Shown here one piece after another: positions 1 to 6,358 of a stretch of 14,584 bases of DNA. The stretch's first letter is position 1. Each line of letters opens with the position of its first letter. The DNA lies in contig CAUHCL010000047.1 in the NCBI GenBank assembly GCA_959604655.1, positions 1-14,584 on the forward strand. The letters are read 5' to 3'. Below the pieces are notes generated by a model that saw nothing but the letters and a program-made list of their open reading frames with translations, was not told where the DNA came from and did not search any database. The DNA comes from an uncultured Alistipes sp. GTDB lineage: Bacteria > Bacteroidota > Bacteroidia > Bacteroidales > Rikenellaceae. Made by a program: the position numbers and the translations under genes.

Positions 1-201
1 CGAGCCGGCACTCACCGAGGGAAGGGCCGACGCCACGGCGCTTATGTAATCCTCGCGCGCCGAGGCGAGCGAGTTGGCGCGCTGCCCCACCGTGGTGGAG
101 TGCTCGACGGCGTAGGCCATGCACTCCTCGAGCGAGAGGCGCTGGGAATAGAGAGGTGTAAATAAAATTGACACGATAATGGTCAAAACCGTTTTTTTCA
201 T
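1..201 (-). CDS. TolC-family outer membrane efflux protein (N-terminal part only)
   Basis: This is the first 67 codons of a gene that runs off the left edge. The start ATG is at 201-199. It opens with a Lys-Lys signal peptide and hydrophobic core (MKKTVLTIIVSILF), ending near PLYSQ. It continues with LSLEECMAYAVEHS, then a helix and a Leu-Pro-Ser-Val stretch, which is the usual start of the TolC/OprM outer-membrane factor fold (first periplasmic helix, then the first beta strand). Such proteins form the outer-membrane channel of tripartite efflux or type I secretion pumps. It is divergent from a sigma-54 activator and has a sigma-54-like promoter 38 bp upstream, so that regulator probably controls it. 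The inner-membrane pump partners are not in the window. The family call rests on the N-terminal pattern only. Confidence 0.8.
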   Translation of the reverse strand, partial: MKKTVLTIIVSILFTPLYSQRLSLEECMAYAVEHSTTVGQRANSLASAREDYISAVASALPSVSAGS

Positions 202-238
202 ATTGTTACGATAGTTTTTTTCCTTTGCCCGAAACAGA

Positions 239-254
239 TGCCCAAACCGTGCCA
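239..254 (-). promoter_or_regulatory. Sigma-54 (-24/-12) promoter for the tolC-like gene
   Basis: Read on the minus strand the site is TGGCACGGTTTGGGCA. It has the full TGGCACG of the -24 element and the invariant GC of the -12 element at the canonical spacing (10 bp between GG and GC). Only the TT before that GC is altered to GG. Transcription would start near position 228, about 27 nt before the tolC start codon. The divergent neighbour is a sigma-54 activator, which makes the assignment much stronger. The sequence match is seen; activity is inferred. Confidence 0.75.
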
Positions 255-310
255 CAAGGCATTACGCGTTAATTATCACCGCATTAAGCACAACACCCGA
301 CAGCGACAGG

Positions 311-347
311 TGTCAAAAAATTAGACGTTCCGATTAATTTTTTGACA
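311..347. promoter_or_regulatory. Inverted repeat, probable response-regulator binding site (enhancer and operator)
   Basis: Two perfect 13-bp arms, TGTCAAAAAATTA (311-323) and TAATTTTTTGACA (335-347), flank an 11-bp spacer. The centre lies about 100 bp upstream of the predicted sigma-54 start site, a normal distance for an NtrC-type upstream activating sequence. The right arm covers the TTTG -33 box (341-344) of the regulator's own promoter. Binding could therefore activate tolC and repress the regulator gene. The dyad is seen directly; the bound protein is inferred. Confidence 0.6.
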
Positions 348-372
348 ATCCGAGAAATTCCGCATATTTTTG
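341..372 (+). promoter_or_regulatory. Bacteroidetes housekeeping promoter of the NtrC-type regulator
   Basis: TTTG at 341-344 (-33 element) and TATTTTTG at 365-372 (TAnnTTTG, -7 element) are separated by 20 nt, matching the primary sigma factor consensus of Bacteroides. Transcription would start near 379, leaving a leader of roughly 14 nt before the ATG at 393. This position also excludes the upstream in-frame TTG at 342 as a start codon, since it would lie inside the promoter. Confidence 0.7.
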
Positions 373-392
373 TTACGAAAATTCTGCGTAAG

Positions 393-1736
393 ATGAAAGA
401 GGGTAAACTGCTCATAGTGGATGACAACCGCGGCATTCTGGCGGCCGTGAAACTGCTGGCCGACAAGTATTTCGCCGAGGTGGTCACCCTCGCCTCGCCC
501 AATTCGCTCATATCGACCCTGCGCACGTTCAAGGCCGACGTGGTGCTGCTGGACATGAACTTCAGCGCGGGCATAAACTCGGGAAACGAGGGAATATACT
601 GGCTGGGGCAGATAGCAGAGAAGTCACCCGAAACAAAAGTGGTGCTGTTCACGGCCTATGCCGACATAGATCTGGCGGTGAAGGCCATGAAGCACGGCGC
701 GGTGGATTTCGTCGTCAAGCCGTGGGACAACGACAAGCTGATAGCCTCGTTGCAGAACGCCTGCCGCATGAGCCGCCGTCACCGCGACCCCAAGCGGCGC
801 GACGACACGCATGCGGCCGAGAAACCTATGTTCTGGGGCGAAAGCGAGGCCATGAACCGCATACGCGAGACGGTGGAGAAGGTGGCCGTGACCGACGCCA
901 ACATACTCATCACGGGCGAGAACGGCACGGGCAAGGAGATGCTGGCACGCGAGATACACCGCCTCTCGACACGCCGCAACGCCGCGATGGTGAGTCTCGA
1001 CATGGGAGCCATACCCGACACGCTGTTCGAAAGCGAGCTGTTCGGCCACGTGAAGGGGGCGTTCACCGATGCGCGGGCCGACCGCGCGGGCAAGTTCGAG
1101 ACGGCGAGCGGCGGCACGCTCTTTCTCGACGAGATAGGCAACCTGCCGCTGCACATGCAGGCCAAGCTGCTCACGGCATTGCAGAACCGCAGCATCGTGA
1201 GGCTGGGCAGCAACACGCCCGTGGCCGTCGACATACGTCTGATAACCGCCACCAACCGCGATCTGTTCGACCTCACGGCGAAAGGCGGGTTCCGCCAGGA
1301 CCTGCTCTACCGCATAAACACCATACACATAACGCTCCCGCCGCTGCGCAGCCGCAAGGAGGACATAACGCCGCTGGCCGAGATGTTTCTCGCGGGATAC
1401 TCCGAGAAGTACGGCAAGCATGTGGCAGGATTCACGGCAGAGGCGATGGTGCAGCTCACGGCGCACGCGTGGGAGGGCAACATACGCGAATTGCAGCACA
1501 CGGTGGAAAAGGCCGTGATAATGAGCGACGGCGACACCATAGGCGTCGAACAGCTGCTGTTGCGCCCCGCCACGGCAATAGCGCCCGACGACGGGGTGTC
1601 GACGCTGGAGCAGATGGAGCGCAGGATGATACGCGACGCCATAGCCGCCTGCAACGGCAATCTGACGGCGGTGGCGCAGAAACTGGGCATCACGCGCCAG
1701 ACGCTATACAACAAAATCAAGCGCTACGGACTATGA
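393..1736 (+). CDS. Sigma-54-dependent response regulator (NtrC family)
   Basis: This 447-residue cytoplasmic activator has the standard three domains. The receiver (about 5-122) has the phosphoacceptor Asp54 in VVLLD and Lys109. The AAA+ domain (about 146-378) has Walker A GENGTGKE at 175-182, Walker B GTLFLDEI at 241-248 and the sigma-54 contact loop GAFTDA at 222-227. The C-terminal Fis-type helix-turn-helix (about 405-447) ends in LGITRQTLYNKIKRYGL. The loop is a variant of canonical GAFTGA. The ATG at 393 is preferred because the conserved KLLIVDDN begins right after it and the promoter lies just upstream. Its last codon overlaps the kinase start by 4 bp, so the two are translated as a pair. 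The likely target is the divergent tolC-type efflux gene. Confidence 0.95.
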   Translation: MKEGKLLIVDDNRGILAAVKLLADKYFAEVVTLASPNSLISTLRTFKADVVLLDMNFSAGINSGNEGIYWLGQIAEKSPETKVVLFTAYADIDLAVKAMKHGAVDFVVKPWDNDKLIASLQNACRMSRRHRDPKRRDDTHAAEKPMFWGESEAMNRIRETVEKVAVTDANILITGENGTGKEMLAREIHRLSTRRNAAMVSLDMGAIPDTLFESELFGHVKGAFTDARADRAGKFETASGGTLFLDEIGNLPLHMQAKLLTALQNRSIVRLGSNTPVAVDIRLITATNRDLFDLTAKGGFRQDLLYRINTIHITLPPLRSRKEDITPLAEMFLAGYSEKYGKHVAGFTAEAMVQLTAHAWEGNIRELQHTVEKAVIMSDGDTIGVEQLLLRPATAIAPDDGVSTLEQMERRMIRDAIAACNGNLTAVAQKLGITRQTLYNKIKRYGL

Positions 1737-3037
1737 CCAAGCGCAAGATTCCATACAACAAAATCCTCGTGCGCGTGGCGATCATAGCCGCGGGATCGGC
1801 CCTGACGGCCGTGTCGGTCATCATGCACGTGCGGTCGCTGCTGGTGCTGTCGGTACCCGCGGTGATAGCGGCGGCGATCTCGCTGGTGAGGATCTACGGC
1901 GACATAATGAAGCGCATAAACTTCATATTCAACGCCGTGCAGAACGACGACTACGCATTCCGATTCGCCGAGAACCCCAACCTCACCGACCATGCGCTGA
2001 TAAACTACTCGCTCAACAGAATAAAGGAGGTGCTCGACAACGCCAAATTGCAGATACGCGAGAAGGAGAAGTATTTCGAGCTGATAACCGAGTGCGCCGA
2101 CATAGGCATCATCACCGTCATGCGCAACGGCACCATATTGCAGGCCAACAGCAAGGCGGCCCATCTGTTCGGATTGATGCGTCTGACCCACATCGAACAA
2201 CTGAGGCCCGCATCGGCCGCGCTGGTCGACACGCTGCGCACCATACGCCGCGGCGAACAGCGGCTGGTGCAGTATGTCGACGAGACGGGCGACATGAATC
2301 TGTCGCTGAGCTGCTCCGACATGCAGATGGGCGAAAAGGAGTTGCGCGTGATAACCATAGGTGACATAAACAACGAGCTGAGCGAGAAAGAGATCGAGTC
2401 GTGGAACAAGCTCACGCGCATACTCACCCACGAGATAATGAACTCGCTGGCGCCCGTCACATCCATAAGCAACACCCTGCTCTCGTCGTCGGTCGACGGC
2501 AGCGAGCTGCGCAACGGTCTGCAAACCATACACTCCACGGGCGAACGGCTGCTGTCGTTCGTAGACTCGTTCCGCCAGGTGACGCGCATACCGTCGCCGC
2601 GCAAGACGCCGCTCTACGTCGCCGACCCCGTGAACGAGGCGGCAGCGCTGACCGACATGCGCGGAATAGAGTTCACGCAGGAGATAGAGCCGCACGACAT
2701 AATGATATACGCCGACCGCACGCTCATCACGCAGGTGATGGTCAATCTGCTGAAGAACGCGCGCGAGGCCGTGGCCGAAAGCGAGGGCGAGAAGCGAATA
2801 GCGGTACACGCCGCACTGGACCCCGACGAACGCGTGAACATCGAGGTGAGCAACAACTGCGGCCCCATTCCGCCCGACGTGGCCGAGAATATCTTCACGC
2901 CATTCTTCACCACCAAGAACGGCGGCTCGGGCATAGGACTCGCCGTATCGCGCCAGATAGTCCGCCTGCACGGCGGATCGCTGCGCCTGACGAGCAACCG
3001 CCCCGACTGCGTGGCATTCACCGTGACGCTCGATTAA
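1733..3037 (+). CDS. PAS-containing sensor histidine kinase, partner of the upstream regulator
   Basis: This 434-residue protein is the cognate kinase of the preceding regulator, starting in an ATGA overlap with its stop codon. Two membrane segments lie at about 12-31 and 35-54, with almost no periplasmic loop, so sensing is probably in the membrane or cytoplasm. A HAMP-like linker is followed by a PAS-like domain (about 115-210). The H-box is LTHEIMNSLAPVTS with His233. The ATPase domain has the N-box VNLLKNAREA (337-346), F-box FTPFFTTK (388-395) and G2 box GSGIGLAV (398-405). The G1 box is degenerate, NNCGPIP, lacking the usual Asp-x-Gly-x-Gly. Upstream in-frame codons back to 722 are a shadow of the regulator gene. 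Confidence 0.93.
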   Translation: MTKRKIPYNKILVRVAIIAAGSALTAVSVIMHVRSLLVLSVPAVIAAAISLVRIYGDIMKRINFIFNAVQNDDYAFRFAENPNLTDHALINYSLNRIKEVLDNAKLQIREKEKYFELITECADIGIITVMRNGTILQANSKAAHLFGLMRLTHIEQLRPASAALVDTLRTIRRGEQRLVQYVDETGDMNLSLSCSDMQMGEKELRVITIGDINNELSEKEIESWNKLTRILTHEIMNSLAPVTSISNTLLSSSVDGSELRNGLQTIHSTGERLLSFVDSFRQVTRIPSPRKTPLYVADPVNEAAALTDMRGIEFTQEIEPHDIMIYADRTLITQVMVNLLKNAREAVAESEGEKRIAVHAALDPDERVNIEVSNNCGPIPPDVAENIFTPFFTTKNGGSGIGLAVSRQIVRLHGGSLRLTSNRPDCVAFTVTLD

Positions 3038-3118
3038 ACACTCCAAGACATAGCTGCCGAGGAAAATGAAGTCCCGACCGACTGCGCGGGCTGCAATATT
3101 CACACGCGCCAGCCAGTC

Positions 3119-3256
3119 CCGCGGCAGAAGCGATTTCGGGAAAAGGGCGGTCGCGGCGACGGAGCGTAAAGAATCGGAGACTTTTTGATCCTCAAAAATG
3201 CGAAGCATCCGATTCAGCATAGGCGCAAGGCAGACCCCGAAATCGTTTCACCGCGG
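3119..3256. repeat. Nested inverted-repeat element (structured intergenic segment)
   Basis: Three inverted repeats sit one inside the other. The outer arms are 3119-3140 and 3236-3256 (CCGCGG plus GAAGCGATTTCGGG against CCCGAAATCGTTTC plus CCGCGG, with one G:T pair and one unpaired base in the spacer). The middle arms are GAATCGGA (3171-3178) and TCCGATTC (3208-3215). The inner hairpin is TTTTTGA (3182-3188) and TCAAAAA (3192-3198) around a 3-nt loop. The whole could fold as one long hairpin. It lies between two convergent operons. It may be a dispersed repeat, a MITE-like relic or a structured RNA; nothing in the window decides between these. Confidence 0.55.
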
Positions 3257-3268
3257 CACATTTTGGCT

Positions 3269-3293
3269 CCACCTTTTGGGTGACAAAAGGTGG
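3269..3293. repeat. Perfect 10-bp hairpin downstream of the kinase gene
   Basis: CCACCTTTTG and CAAAAGGTGG pair perfectly around the loop GGTGA. It lies 230 bp after the kinase stop and 280 bp from the end of the opposing operon. There is no T-run on either side, so it is not a classical intrinsic terminator, although it could help end transcripts from one or both sides. Confidence 0.5.
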
Positions 3294-3352
3294 AAACATT
3301 ATAAAAGTATTTGTGGTTAGGGTAGCCGCAGGCGGACAATCTCGGGCAAAAT

Positions 3353-3405
3353 TTATCTTCGGCGGCTGCGGGGGTCGCGCTTTAGGCGCGAGCCGCCGAA
3401 GATAA
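3353..3405. repeat. Dispersed repeat family 1, copy 1 (15-bp stem hairpin)
   Basis: Perfect 15-bp arms TTATCTTCGGCGGCT (3353-3367) and AGCCGCCGAAGATAA (3391-3405) enclose a 23-nt loop with a small CGCG stem of its own. The left 32 nt (3352-3383) recur without a mismatch at 14553-14584 at the right edge of the window. The element lies in the convergent gap after the histidine kinase. Confidence 0.8.
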
Positions 3406-3425
3406 CGCCGCTCCGCGGCGAGGTT

Positions 3426-3531
3426 GTTCGGGCAGCAGCCTGCGGGGACCGCGACGTGAACATTCGCGAACGACTGCGGGCCTCCGCCGGGGCGAGGCTG
3501 CGGCCCGCGCAGTCCTGCGGACTGCAAAATA
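3426..3531. repeat. Dispersed repeat family 2, copy 1
   Basis: This GC-rich segment recurs at 10046-10150. An identical 25-nt block (3435-3459 and 10056-10080) is followed by about 65 nt that differ at only a few positions. It holds two adjacent hairpins: GCGGGCC (3476-3482) with GGCCCGC (3502-3508), and GCAGTCC (3509-3515) with GGACTGC (3519-3525). The second hairpin has a compensatory base-pair change in the other copy. The open frames crossing it are by-products of its composition, not genes. Confidence 0.8.
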
Positions 3532-3569
3532 TGTTGCAGGCAAAACAACGTTATCGCAGTTCGGAAAGG

Positions 3570-3860
3570 CTATTTTATTATAAGGACATTGACCAGCTTG
3601 ACGCCCGAAAGGCGGTTGATCTCGGCGGCCAGCGATTCGCGGCGGAAAAAGAGTTCGGAACGGGCCACGCTCGACGATATGTGCGCGTAGAGCACATGGT
3701 TCTCCAGCCGCAGCGACACGGTGAGGTCGGCCACGCGGTCGCCCACGATCGTGCGCCACGTGTCGGGCAGGCGGCCCTCGGCGACCTTGGCCGCGATGTA
3801 GGGGCGCGAAAAGAACTCGTCGAGCAGATCGCCCATCAGCATGGTCTTGGTACGTCTCAT
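3570..3860 (-). CDS. DUF721 / DciA-like protein
   Basis: This 96-residue protein starts at the ATG at 3860, inside a 4-bp overlap with the recF stop codon. The longer in-frame extension would lie within recF. It has the DUF721 pattern: an N-terminal helix (MGDLLDEFFSRPYIAAKVAEG), then LPDTWRTIVGDRVADLT, LRLENHVLYAHISSSVARSEL, and a closing RLSGVKLVNVLIIK. DUF721 includes the DciA helicase-loader family, which recruits DnaB in many bacteria without DnaC. This copy is short and consists of little more than the domain, as is usual in this phylum. Pairing with recF fits a role in replication or repair. A DciA-like activity is inferred from the family alone. Confidence 0.85.
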   Translation of the reverse strand: MRRTKTMLMGDLLDEFFSRPYIAAKVAEGRLPDTWRTIVGDRVADLTVSLRLENHVLYAHISSSVARSELFFRRESLAAEINRLSGVKLVNVLIIK

Positions 3861-4945
3861 GGTCTGACGTCGCCTCCGTCGACGGTGAAAAGCGAGTAGT
3901 GCGACTGCGAGCGGGAGAGGATGGTTTCGAGCCGCACCTTGTTGCAGTCGGTTATACATATCTGTCCGAATCCCTCGCCCGACACCAGCCCGAGCAGCTT
4001 TTCCACACGGCGCATGTCGAGTTTGTCGAACAGATCGTCGAGCAGCAGGATGGGTTTCTCGCCCGAAGCCTCGGCCGAGAGAGTGTACTGGGCCAGCTTG
4101 AGGGCTATGAGGAACGATTTCTGCTGCCCCTGCGAGCCGTATTTGCGCAGCGGGTAGCCGCCGATGCGGAACACTATGTCGTCGCGATGGATGCCCGAGG
4201 TGGTGAAGCGGTTGAACATGTCGCGTTCGCGCGAACGGCGCAGCACCTCGGTCATGGGCGCCTCGGCCAGCTCGGAGCGGTATACGATCTCCACCTGCTC
4301 GCGGTCGTCGGCCAGGATGCGGTAATACTCCTCGACCGAGGGACGCATGCGCTCCACCATCTCGCAGCGGCGCTCGTAAATGCGCGTGCCGTGCTCGGAG
4401 AGCTGCATGTCGTATATGTCGAGCATGGCCTCGTCGGTCGAGGTCTTCAGGAAACGGTTGCGCTCGGCCAGCACCGCATTGTAACGCATGAGCGCGGCCA
4501 GATAGGCGCGGTCGAGCTGCGAGATGAAGCCGTTGAGATAGCGGCGGCGCTCGTCGGCCGCATCGGTAATGAGTTCGGTATCCTGCGGCGAGACTATCGC
4601 CACGGGGAAATTGCCCACGTGGTCGGCAATGCGGTCGTACTCCTTGCCGTTGCGCTTGAGCACCTTGCCGCCGCGCCGCGAATAGGAGCAGTTGACCAGC
4701 TCGTTGCCGCCGCCGTCGGTCAGATAGGCCCCTTCGGCGACGAAGAAATCCTCGCCGTGGCGCACGCTCTGGCCGTCGGTCATGGTGAACGCCGACTTCG
4801 ACATCGAGAGGTAATGAATCGCGTCGAGGACGTTGGTCTTGCCCGCCCCGTTGTCGCCCACGAAGCAGTTTATGCCTTCCGACAGAACGATTTCCGCCTG
4901 GGAGATATTCTTGAAATTTATGAGCTGAAGTTTTTTCAGATACAT
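3857..4945 (-). CDS. recF: DNA replication and repair protein RecF
   Basis: This 362-residue SMC-like ATPase loads RecA at gapped, SSB-coated DNA together with RecO and RecR. The start MYLKKLQLINFKNI is the typical RecF N-terminus. Walker A is GDNGAGKT at 30-37, the ABC-type signature GSQGQQKS is at 270-277, and the Walker B/D-loop PILLLDDLFDKLD is at 298-310. Length and motif order match the family throughout. It is translationally coupled to the DUF721 gene downstream through an ATGA overlap. A TAnnTTTG box precedes it at 4966-4973. No dnaA or dnaN lies nearby, so this is not the classical origin cluster. Confidence 0.97.
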   Translation of the reverse strand: MYLKKLQLINFKNISQAEIVLSEGINCFVGDNGAGKTNVLDAIHYLSMSKSAFTMTDGQSVRHGEDFFVAEGAYLTDGGGNELVNCSYSRRGGKVLKRNGKEYDRIADHVGNFPVAIVSPQDTELITDAADERRRYLNGFISQLDRAYLAALMRYNAVLAERNRFLKTSTDEAMLDIYDMQLSEHGTRIYERRCEMVERMRPSVEEYYRILADDREQVEIVYRSELAEAPMTEVLRRSRERDMFNRFTTSGIHRDDIVFRIGGYPLRKYGSQGQQKSFLIALKLAQYTLSAEASGEKPILLLDDLFDKLDMRRVEKLLGLVSGEGFGQICITDCNKVRLETILSRSQSHYSLFTVDGGDVRP

Positions 4946-4965
4946 GGCCTGCGCGATTTACCCGT

Positions 4966-4973
4966 CAAAGTTA
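4966..4973 (-). promoter_or_regulatory. Probable -7 promoter element of recF
   Basis: The minus strand reads TAACTTTG, a match to the Bacteroidetes TAnnTTTG -7 element, about 20 nt upstream of the recF start. No clear TTTG -33 box is found at the expected 19-21 nt distance, so this is a partial promoter match. Confidence 0.5.
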
Positions 4974-5059
4974 CTGCTTTTTCGGCGACTTCGCCCGCTT
5001 TTATATGCACGATTCACATTTTTGGGAGTCGGTTTATGCGTTTTTTGTCTTTTTTATTA

Positions 5060-5067
5060 TATTTTTG
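5060..5067 (+). promoter_or_regulatory. Probable -7 promoter element of the TPR gene
   Basis: TATTTTTG fits TAnnTTTG and lies 43 nt before the ATG at 5111 in an AT-rich stretch of the divergent recF/TPR gap. The -33 element is not convincing: the nearest TTTG is only about 12 nt upstream, which is too close. Confidence 0.45.
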
Positions 5068-5110
5068 CACTTTGAAATAAAATGAATATCAACTGAAAAA
5101 TTATAAAGTT

Positions 5111-5788
5111 ATGTCAAAAGAGGCAGCTACTCCCCAGGAGGAGATCCTCGAAGCGGCTCAGGAACAGACCGAGAACTTCTTCGAGAAAAACAGTAAAACG
5201 ATGGTGGTCGCACTCGCTGCGATCTTCGTTCTCGCCGCCGCGGTATTCGGATACAAGAAACTCGTGGTAGAGCCCCGCATGGGAAAGGCGCAGGAGATGC
5301 TTTACGAGGCGCAGTACCGCTTCGAGCAGCAGAACGCCGACTACGCGCTGGCACTCGACGGCGACACGAGCGCCCCTGGATTCGCCGAGGTGGCCGACAA
5401 ATACGGCAATACGCCCGCAGGCAATCTGGCGAGCCTTTACGCCGCGTCGTGCGCGCTGCGTCTGGGCGACCTCGACCGCGCGGAGAAGTACATCGGCAAG
5501 TATTCGGACGTGAAGGGCGTCCCGGGCCGGATGGTCAACGCCATGGCTGCGGGAATCAAGGGCGACATCGCGGTCGAGAAGGGCGACTACGCCAAGGCGG
5601 CGGCGCTGTTCGAGAAGGCCGTGCACGCGAGCGACAACGATTTCACGGCTCCCATGTATCTGCGCAAGGCGGCTCTGGCATTCCGCGCCGCAGGCAACGA
5701 GAGCAAGGCCGAGGAGTGCCTGCGCATCATACAGCGCGACTATCCCGCATCGATCGATGCCCGCGATGCCGCGAAATACGCAGACTAA
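5111..5788 (+). CDS. Membrane-anchored tetratricopeptide repeat protein (YfgM-like architecture)
   Basis: This 225-residue protein has an acidic cytoplasmic N-terminus (1-28), one membrane helix (about 31-47, MVVALAAIFVLAAAVFGYKK) and a helical C-terminal domain with TPR-like pairs. The clearest repeats are LASLYAASCALRLGDLDRAEKYI, IKGDIAVEKGDYAKAAALFEKAV and LRKAALAFRAAGNESKAEECL. The layout resembles YfgM, a TPR partner of the Sec translocon, with the TPR part outside the cytoplasm. That similarity is in architecture and does not prove function. It is followed at once by the lumazine-synthase-like gene, with overlapping or nearly touching frames, and both end at a strong terminator, so the two likely form one transcript. 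Confidence 0.8.
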   Translation: MSKEAATPQEEILEAAQEQTENFFEKNSKTMVVALAAIFVLAAAVFGYKKLVVEPRMGKAQEMLYEAQYRFEQQNADYALALDGDTSAPGFAEVADKYGNTPAGNLASLYAASCALRLGDLDRAEKYIGKYSDVKGVPGRMVNAMAAGIKGDIAVEKGDYAKAAALFEKAVHASDNDFTAPMYLRKAALAFRAAGNESKAEECLRIIQRDYPASIDARDAAKYAD

Positions 5789-6209
5789 CCATAACACGGG
5801 CAGTCAGGTGGAGCGGTTGAGGATAGGAATAATCATCGTGGACGAACAGATCAGTTTCGCCCACAGGAATCTGTCGGCCGCAATCGAGAGCCTTAAGGCT
5901 CTGGGATGCGTCGAGCAGGAGATGTCGGTGCGCCATGCGCCCAAGCTGTTCGACGTGACCACGATCACGCAGTTCTTCGCGGAGTACACCGACGTGGACG
6001 CCGTGGTGGTGCTCGCCGAAAACGACGGATCGCCCGAGTATTCGGCCATGCTTTACGGGGTGACCAAACTCATCATATCGTGGAACATGCCCGTGGCCGT
6101 AGGCGACTGCACGGCAGCGGCGGATGCGGTGGACATGGTGAACACGCAGAACGAAATGGAGGCGGCAGCGCCCGAGAGCACCAAGCCCGACAAGAAATCC
6201 ATCAACTGA
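5757..6209 (+). CDS. Lumazine-synthase-like protein lacking the catalytic loop
   Basis: The core (about residues 21-129) follows the lumazine synthase (RibH) fold: LRIGIIIVDEQ matches the first beta strand, VRHAPKLFDV takes the place of VPGAFEI/VPGSFEL, DVDAVVVLA matches YDAIITLG, and MPVAVGDCTAAADAVDMV matches VPVIFGIVTTENIEQA. The loop that should carry VIRGxTxH, with the catalytic His, is missing, and the Arg that follows the EQA helix is also absent. It therefore looks like a pseudoenzyme or repurposed homologue. The acidic, Lys-rich tail (130-150) is outside the fold. The start is uncertain: the ATG at 5757 overlaps the TPR gene by 32 nt, while GTG at 5808 or TTG at 5817 would sit just before the conserved core. 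Confidence 0.65.
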   Translation: MPAMPRNTQTNHNTGSQVERLRIGIIIVDEQISFAHRNLSAAIESLKALGCVEQEMSVRHAPKLFDVTTITQFFAEYTDVDAVVVLAENDGSPEYSAMLYGVTKLIISWNMPVAVGDCTAAADAVDMVNTQNEMEAAAPESTKPDKKSIN

Positions 6210-6257
6210 CCGAGAAACGATTCGACGATCGCCCGCGGGGCGACGTGCAAACAGGCG

Positions 6258-6288
6258 GGCCGTCCGATTCTATCGGGCGGCCTTTTTT
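6258..6288 (+). terminator. Intrinsic terminator of the TPR / lumazine-synthase-like operon
   Basis: GGCCGTCCGAT (6258-6268) pairs with ATCGGGCGGCC (6272-6282) around a TCT loop, with a single T:G pair, and is followed directly by TTTTTT (6283-6288). It lies about 50 nt after the stop codon at 6209. Confidence 0.9.
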
Positions 6289-6358
6289 GCAGTGGAGGAG
6301 GGGGGGGGTATCGGTCGGGATCGGTATCGCGGGTTTCGGGCCGCGACGACGAAGGGCA

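Noticed and set aside
342..392. TTG start adding 17 residues to the NtrC-type regulator
   Set aside because: It lies inside the promoter -33 box and dyad, and the conserved receiver domain starts right after the ATG at 393.
722..1732. Long N-terminal extension of the histidine kinase frame
   Set aside because: It is an out-of-frame reading of the regulator gene, rich in Arg/His/Gly. The ATG at 1733 in the ATGA overlap is the natural start.
3269..3293. Classical intrinsic terminator for the kinase gene
   Set aside because: The stem is perfect but no T-run follows on either strand.
3353..3531. CRISPR array
   Set aside because: Repeats are not regularly spaced, each unit occurs once per site, and no cas gene is nearby.
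3382..3759. Open frame on the minus strand across repeat families 1 and 2
   Set aside because: It arises from GC-rich repeats and part of the DUF721 gene. The same Arg/Ala-rich peptide recurs wherever repeat family 2 occurs (also at 10035-10421).
5789..6209. Calling this gene an active riboflavin synthase subunit (ribH)
   Set aside because: The catalytic loop and distal Arg are missing, so only the fold similarity is claimed.
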